64,000 bases of DNA from IDS-8 sp040902105 (GCA_040902105.1 JBBDXW010000068.1:8705-72704), one strand, 5' to 3'; shown: positions 34,232 to 44,050, counted from the stretch's first letter. Numbers and translations: made by a program. Notes: generated by a model from the sequence alone, not told the origin.

Positions 34232-34999
34232 GTGCCACGCATGGCATATGCCTCTGCACTGAATGACGCGGGTTACCTGTCGATTCTGCAGCCCGCACCT
34301 GGCTCATGGGACCGGGGCCACCGGCGGCTGGCCTGTTGCATCGCGATTTCGACAGTCGCAATTTGCACCTGTCTCGAAATCCTGCGTCTGCCTGCGCGAT
34401 TCGAGGATGCACGTGTCCCAGTAGTAATGGACGTGAGCCTGCGTGAGTCGGCGAAGCAGTCAGCGGAACAGCCTGAAGAGCAACCGGCGACTGCATTAAC
34501 GATCCCGTCTACGGCCGCCGATCGGCGCGAGACTGCGGCACCGTCGGCACCGCAACAAACTGACAGCGTCCAGGCACCCATTCGCAACCCACCCATCGAC
34601 TGGCAGGGCTCTCTCGAGCGTGCTTCCGCCGAAGTGGTCGAGCGGAGTGCTGAAACCGTGTCATTGCACCCTGAATTCGACGAACTTCGGCGCATCGCGG
34701 CCGTGAGATACGCAGAGCCGCGTACCGGCAAACCGCCGCCAATCTGGGAGAACGTCGAAAAGGACATATACGGTCGCACGGTGGTTCGGATTGGCAACTG
34801 TTACCGCGTGCTCGATGATCCCAATGTCGGCAACCGCTACGCGTTCGAGACCTTTGAACGGACCATGACGTTCTGCGGTGGTCCGGGAGGGAAACGCCAG
34901 GAATTTCCGTGGGTCGAAGAAATAAAGGCGCGCTATGCCTATCTGCGCGATCCCGACGGTTACCTGCCGGAGTCGGTCGAGTCGCAGCCGACGCCTTAG
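34232..34999 (+). CDS. Hypothetical protein with N-terminal membrane anchor
   Basis: I do not recognise this 255-residue protein. It has a basic start, one hydrophobic segment (about residues 33-52, LACCIAISTVAICTCLEIL), a long Pro/Gln/Glu-rich linker (residues 65-125) and a compact C-terminal part with two Cys (IGNCYRVLDDPNVGNRYAFETF, TFCGGPGGKR). The layout, short cytoplasmic tail, one membrane span, flexible linker and periplasmic domain, is shared with TonB-like and other envelope-spanning proteins, but no TonB C-terminal motif is seen. Coding bias resembles the neighbours. No convincing ribosome binding site lies before the ATG, and later starts are possible. Confidence 0.6.
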   Translation: MPRMAYASALNDAGYLSILQPAPGSWDRGHRRLACCIAISTVAICTCLEILRLPARFEDARVPVVMDVSLRESAKQSAEQPEEQPATALTIPSTAADRRETAAPSAPQQTDSVQAPIRNPPIDWQGSLERASAEVVERSAETVSLHPEFDELRRIAAVRYAEPRTGKPPPIWENVEKDIYGRTVVRIGNCYRVLDDPNVGNRYAFETFERTMTFCGGPGGKRQEFPWVEEIKARYAYLRDPDGYLPESVESQPTP

Positions 35000-35116
35000 C
35001 GCGTCGGACTATCGACTGGCCGCTGCCTCGTCGCAACCTCTGACTACCCGGCTGCAGCGCTTGTTGATCATTGAGTCATCCTTGCGCAACACGACATTGC
35101 GGAATCGGGGCAGCCA

Positions 35117-35156
35117 TTGACAACCCCCCGATGTTAACGCATGGTAACGCTACCAT
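35117..35156 (+). promoter_or_regulatory. Promoter and xyl-box-like operator before GH3-xylBA operon
   Basis: A perfect -35 box TTGACA (35117-35122) is followed 18 bp later by the palindrome ATGGTAACGCTACCAT (35141-35156). The palindrome is a LacI-family operator with a central CG and closely matches the xyl-box TGGTAGCGCTAACA described for XylR in Xanthomonas. It would overlap the -10 region, fitting repression. The regulator is not encoded nearby unless the LacI protein at 46175-47188 recognises it, which its own operators do not suggest. Confidence 0.6.
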
Positions 35157-35225
35157 TCGAGTGTCCGCCGGCCTCAATACCTAAAACCAGTCGACGGCGC
35201 GACACGCCCGCACAAGGGAAAATCA

Positions 35226-37634
35226 ATGCGCTCGATTGCAGTTCAGGGGGTGTCGAATACGCTTGCGGCCGCGCTGGTTTTCGCCATTGCCGGCACCGGT
35301 ATTGCCGGGGCACAGGATGCCGGCCGGGGTACCGATCAGGCCGTCTACCGGGACGCTGACGCGGCCGTCGAGCGGCGCGTCGACGACCTGCTCGCGCGCA
35401 TGACTCTTGCCGAAAAGATCGTCCAGATTACGACCGTCTGGGACAGCAAGACGAACCTGCTCGACGACGACCTGCAATTCGACCTCGAGAAAATCCGGCA
35501 GAACTATCCCGACGGGATCGGCCAGCTGGCGCGGCCGTCGGACGCAAGCGGTCCGGCATCGCCGCGCGTCGTCCCTCGCCGCGATCCACGTGCCACCGTC
35601 GAGCTGGTCAATTCGATTCAGAAGTACGCAACGGCCGAAACGCGTCTCGGCATACCGGTGCTCTTTCACGAGGAAGGCCTGCACGGCTACGCAGCGCTCG
35701 GCGCGACGAGTTTCCCCCAGGCGATCGGCCTGGCGTCGTCCTGGGACCGGGACCTGGTGCGCGAAGTCAACAGCGTCATTGCGCGCGAGATTCGCGCACG
35801 CGGAGCGCACCTCGTGCTCTCGCCCGTTGTCGACGTCGCACGCGACGCGCGTTGGGGCCGCTTCGAAGAAACGTTCGGCGAAGACCCGTTCCTGGTGGCC
35901 GAAATGGGCGTCGCCGCTGTGGAGGGTCTGCAGGGCAATACCGGGAATTCCGGGCTCGGACTCGACAGGGTTTTCGCAACGCTCAAGCACATGACCGGCC
36001 ACGGCCAACCGGAAAGCGGCACCAATATCGGGCCCGCACCGTTGTCGGAGAGGGAACTGCGCGAGAACTTCTTTCCGCCTTTTGAAGCTGTCGTCCGCCG
36101 GACGGATATCCGGTCGGTGATGCCGTCGTACAACGAAATCGATGGCGTCCCGAGTCACGCCAACGGCTGGCTCCTGACCGATGTGCTGCGTGACGAGTGG
36201 GGCTTCGACGGTGTGGTCGTAAGCGACTATTACGCTATCGAGCAGCTCGCCGACCTGCACCACATCGCGTCGAATCACAAGGAAGCGGCAGTGCTCGCGC
36301 TCGCGGCCGGAGTCGATGTCGACTTGCCCGATGGCCGGTCCTATTCGCACCTGGATGCGGCACTCGACGAAGGCCTCGTTTCGTCGGCTGCAATCGATGC
36401 GGCGGTGCGCCGGTTTCTCGACCTGAAGTTTCGCTCGGGGCTGTTCGAGCAACCGTTCGCCGACGCGGACCATGCCGAGGCAAACACGAACAGCGACGAG
36501 GCCCGCGAACTGGCGCGGAAAGCGGCGCAACGGTCGATCATCCTGCTGGAGAACAGGGGTGTACTTCCATTGTCCCTGTCCGCAACGGACGGCAGCAAAT
36601 CGACCATCGCGGTCATCGGTCCCAGCGCCGCGGTGGCGCGACTGGGCGGCTACTACGGCGAGCCCCCGCTGACCGTGTCCATCCTCGACGGCATCCGCGC
36701 AAAAGCGGGCAAGAGAGCCGGCATCACGTTCGCAGAAGGCGTGAGGATCACCGAGAACGACGACTGGTGGGCCGATGACGTCACCCTCGCCGACCCGGAA
36801 GAGAACCGGCGCCTGATCGCCGAAGCGGTCGACGTCGCTGAAGATGCCGACGTTCTTGTACTGGCGATCGGCGATACCGAACAGACCAGCCGCGAAGCCT
36901 GGGCCGACGCTCATCTGGGCGACCGCAGCAGTCTCGATCTCGTCGGCGAACAGCAGGAACTGTTCGACGCGCTGAAGGCGACCGGCAAACCGATTGTCGT
37001 CATTCTCATCAACGGGCGGCCGGCGTCCACCGTCGCGATCTCGGAGCAGGCGGATGCCCTCATCGAAGGCTGGTATCTCGGCGAACAGGGCGGACATGCG
37101 ATGGCCGATGTGCTTTTCGGCGACGTCAATCCCGGCGGCAAGCTGCCGGTGACGATACCGCGCAATGTCGGCCAGCTGCCTGCGTTCTACAATCACAAGC
37201 CTTCGGCGCGGCGAGGATACCTGTTCGACACGGTTGAGCCGCTGTACCCGTTCGGCTGGGGCTTGAGTTACACCACCTTCGAAATCGGCGAGCCGGAGCT
37301 TTCCGCAGACACGATCGCTGCCGGCGGGACCGTCGACGTTCGGGTAAGCATCCGCAACACCGGCGAGTCCAGCGGTGATGAGACGCTGCAATTGTACGTT
37401 CGCGACAAGGTCAGTTCGGTGACCCGTCCCGTAAAAGAGTTGCGCGCGTTCGAACGAGTAACGCTCTCGCCGGGTGAACGACGTACGGTGACCTTCAGGC
37501 TGGATCCGGGCAGTTTCCATTTCTGGAACGAGAGGATGGAGCGCGTCGTCGAACCCGGCGAATTCGAGATCATGGTGGGACCGAACTCGGTCGAGCTCAA
37601 GAGCACGACACTCACGATCGGGAAAAGCTCTTGA
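35226..37634 (+). CDS. GH3 beta-glycosidase (beta-xylosidase/beta-glucosidase), Sec-exported
   Basis: The 802-residue enzyme has a Sec signal peptide ending in GIAGAQ, the GH3 (alpha/beta)8 domain with LLARMTLAEKIVQIT and GRFEETFGEDPFL, the nucleophile Asp334 in FDGVVVSDY, a GH3 C-terminal domain and a fibronectin-III-like domain ending near residue 800 (PGEFEIMVGPNSVEL). Its place ahead of xylulokinase and xylose isomerase suggests release of xylose from xylo-oligosaccharides in the periplasm. The ATG has GGGAAAA upstream. Its stop overlaps the next gene's TTG start (TTGA), so the two GH3 enzymes are translated together. Confidence 0.92.
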   Translation: MRSIAVQGVSNTLAAALVFAIAGTGIAGAQDAGRGTDQAVYRDADAAVERRVDDLLARMTLAEKIVQITTVWDSKTNLLDDDLQFDLEKIRQNYPDGIGQLARPSDASGPASPRVVPRRDPRATVELVNSIQKYATAETRLGIPVLFHEEGLHGYAALGATSFPQAIGLASSWDRDLVREVNSVIAREIRARGAHLVLSPVVDVARDARWGRFEETFGEDPFLVAEMGVAAVEGLQGNTGNSGLGLDRVFATLKHMTGHGQPESGTNIGPAPLSERELRENFFPPFEAVVRRTDIRSVMPSYNEIDGVPSHANGWLLTDVLRDEWGFDGVVVSDYYAIEQLADLHHIASNHKEAAVLALAAGVDVDLPDGRSYSHLDAALDEGLVSSAAIDAAVRRFLDLKFRSGLFEQPFADADHAEANTNSDEARELARKAAQRSIILLENRGVLPLSLSATDGSKSTIAVIGPSAAVARLGGYYGEPPLTVSILDGIRAKAGKRAGITFAEGVRITENDDWWADDVTLADPEENRRLIAEAVDVAEDADVLVLAIGDTEQTSREAWADAHLGDRSSLDLVGEQQELFDALKATGKPIVVILINGRPASTVAISEQADALIEGWYLGEQGGHAMADVLFGDVNPGGKLPVTIPRNVGQLPAFYNHKPSARRGYLFDTVEPLYPFGWGLSYTTFEIGEPELSADTIAAGGTVDVRVSIRNTGESSGDETLQLYVRDKVSSVTRPVKELRAFERVTLSPGERRTVTFRLDPGSFHFWNERMERVVEPGEFEIMVGPNSVELKSTTLTIGKSS

Positions 37635-40042
37635 ACATCGGCAGCATTGGACGCCGCACGGCCCTCAAATGGATGGCCAGCGTACCCGTTGCGGCAGCGA
37701 CAGCATCCGCGGTGACGCCGACGATTGCCTGGGGCGCTTTGGGTAAGGAGCAAGGGCTCTATCGGGATGCCAACGCGCCTGTGAAACTTCGCGTCAGGGA
37801 TTTGCTCGACCGGATGACGCTCGAGGAAAAGGTCGCACAGATGATCGCGCTTTGGCAAAGCAAAGCAGACATCATGGACGGGCTGGCGTTTTCACAAGCG
37901 AAAGCATCCGAAAAATACGCGGACGGTTTCGGCCAGCTCACGCGTGTCTCGGACAAGCGGGGAGCACCCGGCGCCGGCGAGGCATCCGGCGGCTCTGCCG
38001 ACCGCTGGCGCACGCCGCAGCAGACCGTGGAATTCGTCAATGCCGTGCAACGCTGGGCGATGGAGAGCACGCGGCTCGGCATTCCCGTCTTGTTTCACGA
38101 AGAATCGCTGCACGGTTACATGGCCACCGAAGCCACGATGTTTCCCCAGGCGATCGCGCTTGCCGGCACGTTTGACACGGACCTGATGCGTGAGGTCAGC
38201 AGCATTATCGCACGCGAAGTTCGCGCACGCGGCGTTTCCCTTGTGCTGTCGCCCGTGGTGGATATCGTTCGCGACCCCCGCTGGGGCCGCATCGAGGAAA
38301 CGTTCGGGGAAGATCCGTATCTCGTCGGCGAAATGGGTGTCGCTGCGGTAGAAGGCCTGCAAGGCCGCGGCAAGTTCGACACGCTCGGGCGAGACAAGGT
38401 CTTTGCGACCCTCAAACACATGACGGGCCATGGCCAGCCGGCCAGCGGCAATAATGTCGCACCGGCACAGATTTCCGAGCGGGAGCTGCGTGAGAACTTC
38501 TTCCCGCCGTTCCGTAAAGTCGTGGAGCGCACGGCGATCGGCGCAGTCATGCCTTCGTACAACGAGATTGACGGCATGCCGAGTCACGCGAACGTCTGGC
38601 TGCTGCAGGACGTCCTGAGAGGCGAATGGGGTTTCGACGGCATCGTTGTCAGCGACTACAACGGAGTGGAGCAGCTCGAAACCTTGCATCATGTCGCGAC
38701 CGACGTCGAGCATGCAGCGCGCCGCGCTCTTCAAGCGGGCATCGACTGCGAACTGCCCGATGGCGACGCCTATCGGACGCTGGTGCAACAGGTCAACGAC
38801 GGCAGGGTCGACATGGCATCGATCGATCGCGCCGTCGCCAACATCCTGGAGTTCAAGTTCCGAACGGGGCTGTTCGAGAATCCCTACGGTGACGGGAAGC
38901 TCACGGAACGCATTACCGGCAACGCAGAAGCGCGCGAGCTGGCGCTCGAGGCTGCACGCAAGTCGTTATGCCTCCTGAGCAATGACGGCACCCTGCCGCT
39001 CGAACCGGGCGCCGACAAGACCGTGGCCGTCATCGGTCCCAACGCCGCAATCGCGCGGCTCGGCGGATATTCCAGCGTCCCGAAACAGACCGTTACATTG
39101 CTTGACGGCGTGCGGAAGATGCTCGATGGCGTTGCCGATGTCGTTCATGCCCAGGGGGTGTTCATCACCCGGAGCGAAGACCGGTCGGTCGACGAAGTGC
39201 TGCTGGCCGACCCCGAAAAGAACCGGCAACTGATCGACGAGGCGGTCGACATCGCCCGCAATGCCGACGTCATCCTGCTGGCAATCGGCGACACCGAGCA
39301 GACAAGTCGCGAAGGCTTTGCGGAGGACCATCTGGGCGACAGGACCCGGCTCGATCTCGTTGGAGAACAGAATCAGCTTTTCGACGCGCTGCATGCACTC
39401 GGCAAGCCACTGGTCGTGTGCGCCATCAATGGCCGTCCGGCGAGCTGGCCCGATGTGGCGAGCCGCGCGAACGCCATACTCGAATGCTGGTATCCCGGCC
39501 AGGAAGGCGGCACCGCAATGGCGGAAGCGATCTTCGGCGTAGTCAACCCGGGTGCGAAACTGCCGGTAACCGTGATTCGCGACGTCGGACAAATTCCGTA
39601 TTTCTACAATCATAAGCCGACGGCGCGTCGCGGCTACCTTTTTGCCGACAAGTCTCCGTTGTTTCCGTTCGGCCACGGCCTGAGCTACACCCGGTTCGAG
39701 ATCGGAGAGCCGCGCCTGTCGTCGCAAAAGCTTCGCTCGGGCGAGACGGTCGAGGTCATTGTCGACGTCAGGAACGTGGGCGAACGCAGTGGAGATGAGG
39801 TCGTCCAGGTTTACGTTCGTGACCAGCTTGCGACGGTGACTCGACCCGTCGAGTCGTTGCAGGGATTCAGGCGGGTAACGCTCGAGCCCGGCGAACGTCG
39901 CACTCTGCGTATTGAACTGGGCCCGCATGCGTTTGCACTCTGGGATTCCCGAATGGAGGAAGTCGTCGAACCGGGTCTGTTCGACATCATGGTCGGACCG
40001 AATTCGACAGACCTCAGGTCGACCGTTCTCGAGATCGTCTGA
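37631..40042 (+). CDS. GH3 beta-glycosidase, Tat-signal paralogue
   Basis: The 803-residue enzyme is a close paralogue of the preceding GH3 protein over its whole length (for example RWGRIEETFGEDPYLVGEMGVAAVEGLQG versus the first copy, read in pieces). The nucleophile is Asp342 in FDGIVVSDYNG, and the FnIII-like C-terminus is present. Unlike the first copy, its N-terminus reads GRRTALKWMASVPVAAATASA, a twin-arginine signal, so it is probably exported folded. The start is TTG 37631, overlapping the upstream stop by 4 bp. The two products probably share the substrate class but differ in fine specificity. Confidence 0.9.
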   Translation: MNIGSIGRRTALKWMASVPVAAATASAVTPTIAWGALGKEQGLYRDANAPVKLRVRDLLDRMTLEEKVAQMIALWQSKADIMDGLAFSQAKASEKYADGFGQLTRVSDKRGAPGAGEASGGSADRWRTPQQTVEFVNAVQRWAMESTRLGIPVLFHEESLHGYMATEATMFPQAIALAGTFDTDLMREVSSIIAREVRARGVSLVLSPVVDIVRDPRWGRIEETFGEDPYLVGEMGVAAVEGLQGRGKFDTLGRDKVFATLKHMTGHGQPASGNNVAPAQISERELRENFFPPFRKVVERTAIGAVMPSYNEIDGMPSHANVWLLQDVLRGEWGFDGIVVSDYNGVEQLETLHHVATDVEHAARRALQAGIDCELPDGDAYRTLVQQVNDGRVDMASIDRAVANILEFKFRTGLFENPYGDGKLTERITGNAEARELALEAARKSLCLLSNDGTLPLEPGADKTVAVIGPNAAIARLGGYSSVPKQTVTLLDGVRKMLDGVADVVHAQGVFITRSEDRSVDEVLLADPEKNRQLIDEAVDIARNADVILLAIGDTEQTSREGFAEDHLGDRTRLDLVGEQNQLFDALHALGKPLVVCAINGRPASWPDVASRANAILECWYPGQEGGTAMAEAIFGVVNPGAKLPVTVIRDVGQIPYFYNHKPTARRGYLFADKSPLFPFGHGLSYTRFEIGEPRLSSQKLRSGETVEVIVDVRNVGERSGDEVVQVYVRDQLATVTRPVESLQGFRRVTLEPGERRTLRIELGPHAFALWDSRMEEVVEPGLFDIMVGPNSTDLRSTVLEIV

Positions 40043-40083
40043 CGTACCAGCGGGTCCGGTACGATGTATCTGGTGAATAACGC

Positions 40084-41595
40084 ATGAATACCGTTTTGGG
40101 ACTGGATCTCGGCACACAGAGCCTGAAGGCCGTGTTTTACGACTACCAGACCAGGAAGGTCGTGGCCGCTGCGTCCTCCGCCCTCGCAGTATTTCGCGAC
40201 GACAATGGCGCTGCCGAACAACTGGCGGACGGGTGGACTGCCGCCCTGGTCGATTGTCTCAATCAGATACCCGTTCCGGTTCGGGACTCGGTTCAGGCCA
40301 TCGGCGTATCCGGGCAGCAACACGGATTCGTTGCCGTTGACGGCAAAGGCCAGGTGCTCGCGCCGGTCAAGCTGTGGTGCGACACCTCTACGCAAGCGGA
40401 AACGGATGCGATAAGCCTTGCGTGCGGCGGACGGGATCGGTGCATTGAACTCGCCGGCAATCCCGTACTGACCGGATACACCGCACCGAAAGTTCTTTGG
40501 CTTAAAGTACATCGTCCCGAACTGTATCGGCAGTTGACGCATATCCTGCTGCCGCACGACTACCTGAATTTTGCATTGACCGGTGTGCCGAGTATGGAAT
40601 TCGGCGATGCCTCCGGAACCGGTTTCCTCAACGTTCGCACCAGGCACTGGAGCGAGGAGCTGTTGCAGGCGATCGACCCCGATCGAGACCTCGAGGCTTG
40701 TCTCCCGCCACTTGCAGATGCCGGGCAATTTATCGGCGAAACCACTGCCAGGGCTGCATCACGGTACGGATTGCCTGCAGGCGTCCCGGTATCGACCGGT
40801 GGCGGCGACAACATGATGGGCGCGATCGGCACCGGCAACGTCGCGCCCGGCAAACTCACGATGAGCCTTGGCAGCTCCGGGACACTTTACGCATATTCCG
40901 ATTCTCCGGTCGTCGACCCGAAGGGCAATGTCGCGGCGTTCTGCAGCTCGACCGGCGGCTGGTTGCCGCTGATCTGCACCATGAACTGTACTTTGGGAAC
41001 CGAGTTGGTATGCGAGGCACTGGATATCAGTGTCGAGAATTTCGATGACGTTATCGGCGGCGTCGATCCCGGCTCGGACGGTCTTGTTACGTTGCCGTTT
41101 TTCAATGGGGAACGAACCCCCGATCTCCCCAACGCAAGGGGATGCCTGCTCGGCCTCCACTCGCGGAATTTCACCAGGCCGCACGTTCTTCGCTCCACGG
41201 TCGAGGGAGCAACCTATGCGCTGCGCTTCGGCCTTGATGAGCTGGCGAAACTCGGCATGCAGTCCAGGGAGATCGTATTGACCGGCGGCGGTGCGAACAG
41301 CGCCGTCTGGCGCCAGGTCGTAGCGGACATCTGCCGACTTCCCGTCACCGTCCTGCAGCAGGACGAGGGTGCGTCCTTCGGCGCCGCGCTTCAGGCCCTT
41401 TGGGCGCTGCAGCGGCGATCCGATTCGTCATCGACCATCGACGATATAGTCGCGAAACATCTGAGCCGCGACGAGTCACGCTGCACCAGCCCGAATTCCG
41501 AACACCTGGATGTCTACTCGCAAGGCTATGCAGCCTATCAACGTGCGGTAGAGCAAATTGCACCTCTATATACAACCAGCACAGGCCAGCCATGA
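40084..41595 (+). CDS. xylB: Xylulokinase
   Basis: This FGGY-family kinase phosphorylates D-xylulose with ATP. The N-terminal phosphate motif GLDLGTQSLKAVFYD, the substrate motif SGQQHG, the catalytic aspartate in STGGGDNMMGAIGTG (Asp242) and the second ATP motif VLTGGGANSAVWRQVVADI are intact. The 503-residue length is normal. It lies 41 bp after the second GH3 gene and overlaps the xylA start by 4 bp (ATGA), so it belongs to one operon. Confidence 0.95.
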   Translation: MNTVLGLDLGTQSLKAVFYDYQTRKVVAAASSALAVFRDDNGAAEQLADGWTAALVDCLNQIPVPVRDSVQAIGVSGQQHGFVAVDGKGQVLAPVKLWCDTSTQAETDAISLACGGRDRCIELAGNPVLTGYTAPKVLWLKVHRPELYRQLTHILLPHDYLNFALTGVPSMEFGDASGTGFLNVRTRHWSEELLQAIDPDRDLEACLPPLADAGQFIGETTARAASRYGLPAGVPVSTGGGDNMMGAIGTGNVAPGKLTMSLGSSGTLYAYSDSPVVDPKGNVAAFCSSTGGWLPLICTMNCTLGTELVCEALDISVENFDDVIGGVDPGSDGLVTLPFFNGERTPDLPNARGCLLGLHSRNFTRPHVLRSTVEGATYALRFGLDELAKLGMQSREIVLTGGGANSAVWRQVVADICRLPVTVLQQDEGASFGAALQALWALQRRSDSSSTIDDIVAKHLSRDESRCTSPNSEHLDVYSQGYAAYQRAVEQIAPLYTTSTGQP

Positions 41596-42944
41596 GCAAG
41601 AATCACTTCGTCGGTAATCGTGAGTACTTTCCTGGAATATCCAGGATCGGGTACGAAGGTCCGGATTCAGACAACCCGTTAGCCTTCAAGACTTACGATG
41701 AGGATCGCCTGGTAGCCGGAAAAACGATGCGCGAGCACCTGCGTTTTTCGGTGTGTTACTGGCACACATTCTGCGCCGAAGGCGCCGACCCGTTCGGTCC
41801 GGGCACCCGTACCCTTGCCTGGAAAGAGAAACCTGACCGGTTGGCCGCTGCGGAAGACAAACTGGATGCGGCCTTCGAATTCTTTTCGAAACTGGGAGTT
41901 CCGTTTTATTGCTTCCACGATCGCGATATGGCGCCTGAAGCTGCATCGGTGGCCGAGAGCGAAAAGAATCTCCGGCACATGGTCGCCCTGGCCAGGGAAC
42001 GTCAAAAAGCCACCGGGATAAATCTGCTTTGGGGAACGGCGAACGTTTTTTCGCACCCCCGTTACATGAACGGCGCGTCGACGAACCCGGATTTTGCGGT
42101 AGTCGCGCACGCTGCCGCTCAGGTAAAAGCCGCGCTCGATGCGACCGTGGAGCTGGACGGGCAAAACTATGTGTTCTGGGGCGGTCGAGAGGGTTACTCC
42201 TGCCTGTTCAATACAGACACGAGGCGCGAACTCGATCACATGGCGCAATTCCTTTCAATGGCGCGCGACTACGGCCGTTCGATCGGCTTCAAGGGAACGT
42301 TCCTGATCGAACCCAAGCCAATGGAGCCGATGTATCACCAGTACGATGCGGATGCGCAAACGGTCATCGGATTCCTGCGCCACAACGGCCTGGACAAGGA
42401 CTTCAAGGTCAACGTCGAAGCAAATCATGCAACTCTTGCTGGCCATTCCTTTGCCCACGAAATTCAGATGCTCGCCGACGCCGATATGCTCGGTTCCATC
42501 GATGCCAACCGCGGCAATCCGCAAAACGGCTGGGACACCGATCAGTTCCCGACCGACCTTTACGATACCGTGCAGGCAATGATGATTGTGCTCGCCAATG
42601 GCGGACTAAAGACCGGCGGACTGAACTTCGACGCCAAGGTGCGCCGCGAATCCACGGACCTGGAGGACATGTTTATTGCACATATCGGCGGCATGGACAC
42701 GTTCGCTCGCGGCCTGCTGATCGCGCATAATATTCTCGAGAAGTCGCCGCTCGCCGGTTTCCGGCAGAAGCGCTATGCCAGTTTCGACGCCGGACCGGGT
42801 AAGTCGTTCGAAGACGGGAAATTGTCGCTCGAAGAATTGCGCGATCATGCTGAGAAAAACGGCGAGCCTGAACAGCGAAGCGGCAGGCAGGAGTGGGTAG
42901 AGAACCTGATGAACGACCATATGCTTCGCTCATTGAACCGGTAG
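41592..42944 (+). CDS. xylA: Xylose isomerase
   Basis: The enzyme interconverts D-xylose and D-xylulose using two divalent metals. YWHTFCAEGADPFG, FYCFHDRDMAPE (His109, Asp112), VFWGGREGY, KGTFLIEPKPMEP, VNVEANHATLAGHSF and DANRGNPQNGWDTDQFPTD are the invariant motifs of the class II family. Length from ATG 41592 is 450 residues, as expected. A longer in-frame extension to 41400 lies inside xylB and is rejected. The start overlaps the xylB stop (ATGA). Confidence 0.97.
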   Translation: MSKNHFVGNREYFPGISRIGYEGPDSDNPLAFKTYDEDRLVAGKTMREHLRFSVCYWHTFCAEGADPFGPGTRTLAWKEKPDRLAAAEDKLDAAFEFFSKLGVPFYCFHDRDMAPEAASVAESEKNLRHMVALARERQKATGINLLWGTANVFSHPRYMNGASTNPDFAVVAHAAAQVKAALDATVELDGQNYVFWGGREGYSCLFNTDTRRELDHMAQFLSMARDYGRSIGFKGTFLIEPKPMEPMYHQYDADAQTVIGFLRHNGLDKDFKVNVEANHATLAGHSFAHEIQMLADADMLGSIDANRGNPQNGWDTDQFPTDLYDTVQAMMIVLANGGLKTGGLNFDAKVRRESTDLEDMFIAHIGGMDTFARGLLIAHNILEKSPLAGFRQKRYASFDAGPGKSFEDGKLSLEELRDHAEKNGEPEQRSGRQEWVENLMNDHMLRSLNR

Positions 42945-42954
42945 CGTACGGTAA

Positions 42955-44025
42955 ATGAAACGCGAAACCGAAACGGGCGGCTCAGCGCTCAACCGGCGTT
43001 CGTTCCTCGCTGCGTCGGCAATGGTCAGTGGCGCGTTGCTGGCCCGAAATTCCCGGGCAGTTGAACGCGACTGGGACGGCAATACACCGGTCCGTTATCC
43101 CGATCCCGATATCGTCGAACTCGATCCGCGATTCGCCCGCTACAAGCTCGGTAACGCCGCCATCCAGCGTTTGCACACCGGCAGTCTGTGGACCGAGGGC
43201 CCGGCGTGGAACGGTGTGGGAAGGTACCTCGTCTGGAGCGATATCCCGAACGACACGCAATTGCGATGGGCGGAGGAAGACGGCCACGTAAGTTCTTTCC
43301 GCAACCCGTCCGGCAACAGCAACGGCAATACGTTCGACCACCAGGGACGCCAGATTTCTTTCGAGCACGGTAACCGCAGAGTCGTACGGTACGAATACGA
43401 CGGGACCGTCAGCGTGCTCGCCAGCCACTGGCAGGGCAAACCGCTCAACGCACCCAATGACGGAGTGGTTCACCCGGACGGGTCGTTATGGTTCACCGAT
43501 CCCGGCTACGGAAGCATGTCGAATTACGAGGGAACGCGCCGCCCGCTCGAGATCAAGGAGGCAGTCTACCGGGTCGACCTCGACAGCGGGAACATGAGTG
43601 TGGTGACGGACGAACTGCAAAAGCCCAACGGTCTGTGTTTCTCACCGGATTACAAAAAACTGTATGTCACGGACACCGGCGGGAACGCACCGCTGCCGAT
43701 CTACAGCTGGGATGTCGTCGAAGGCGGAACCCTGCGCAACAGGCGCACGTTCTGCGAGATGGAGTACAACGACCGAACCGGCGGTGCCGACGGCATTCGC
43801 GCCGACGTCGACGGCAATATCTGGGCAGGCGCGGGATGGGGCGGCGAAGGCTTTGACGGCGTCCATGTCTTCGCGCCGGACGGCGACCGGATCGGCGCGA
43901 TTCTGCTTCCCGAGATCTGCTCGAACCTGTGCTTCGGCGGCGCCAAACGCAACCGGCTGTTCATTACGGCGAGTCAGTCCCTGTACGCGGTATACGTGAA
44001 CACGAGCGGCGCGCACATCTGCTAG
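42955..44025 (+). CDS. SMP-30/gluconolactonase family protein, Tat-exported
   Basis: The 356-residue protein starts 10 bp after xylA and carries a twin-arginine signal (LNRRSFLAASAMVSGALL). The six-bladed propeller is recognised from LWTEGPAWNGVGRYLVWSDIPND, GNTFDHQGRQIS, NAPNDGVVHPDGSLWFTDPGYG, LQKPNGLCFSPD and NIWAGAGWGGEG, which include the Glu, Asn and Asp metal ligands of SMP-30 lactonases. It probably opens a sugar lactone in the periplasm; with xylA and xylB as neighbours, xylonolactone or another aldonolactone is a reasonable but untested guess. A hairpin at 44051-44066 follows. Confidence 0.9.
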   Translation: MKRETETGGSALNRRSFLAASAMVSGALLARNSRAVERDWDGNTPVRYPDPDIVELDPRFARYKLGNAAIQRLHTGSLWTEGPAWNGVGRYLVWSDIPNDTQLRWAEEDGHVSSFRNPSGNSNGNTFDHQGRQISFEHGNRRVVRYEYDGTVSVLASHWQGKPLNAPNDGVVHPDGSLWFTDPGYGSMSNYEGTRRPLEIKEAVYRVDLDSGNMSVVTDELQKPNGLCFSPDYKKLYVTDTGGNAPLPIYSWDVVEGGTLRNRRTFCEMEYNDRTGGADGIRADVDGNIWAGAGWGGEGFDGVHVFAPDGDRIGAILLPEICSNLCFGGAKRNRLFITASQSLYAVYVNTSGAHIC

Positions 44026-44050
44026 CGAGCGATTCCCGCGTCGGTTATTC

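Noticed and set aside
35223..37520. 765-residue minus-strand open frame
   Set aside because: Antisense to the first GH3 gene; no domain signature.
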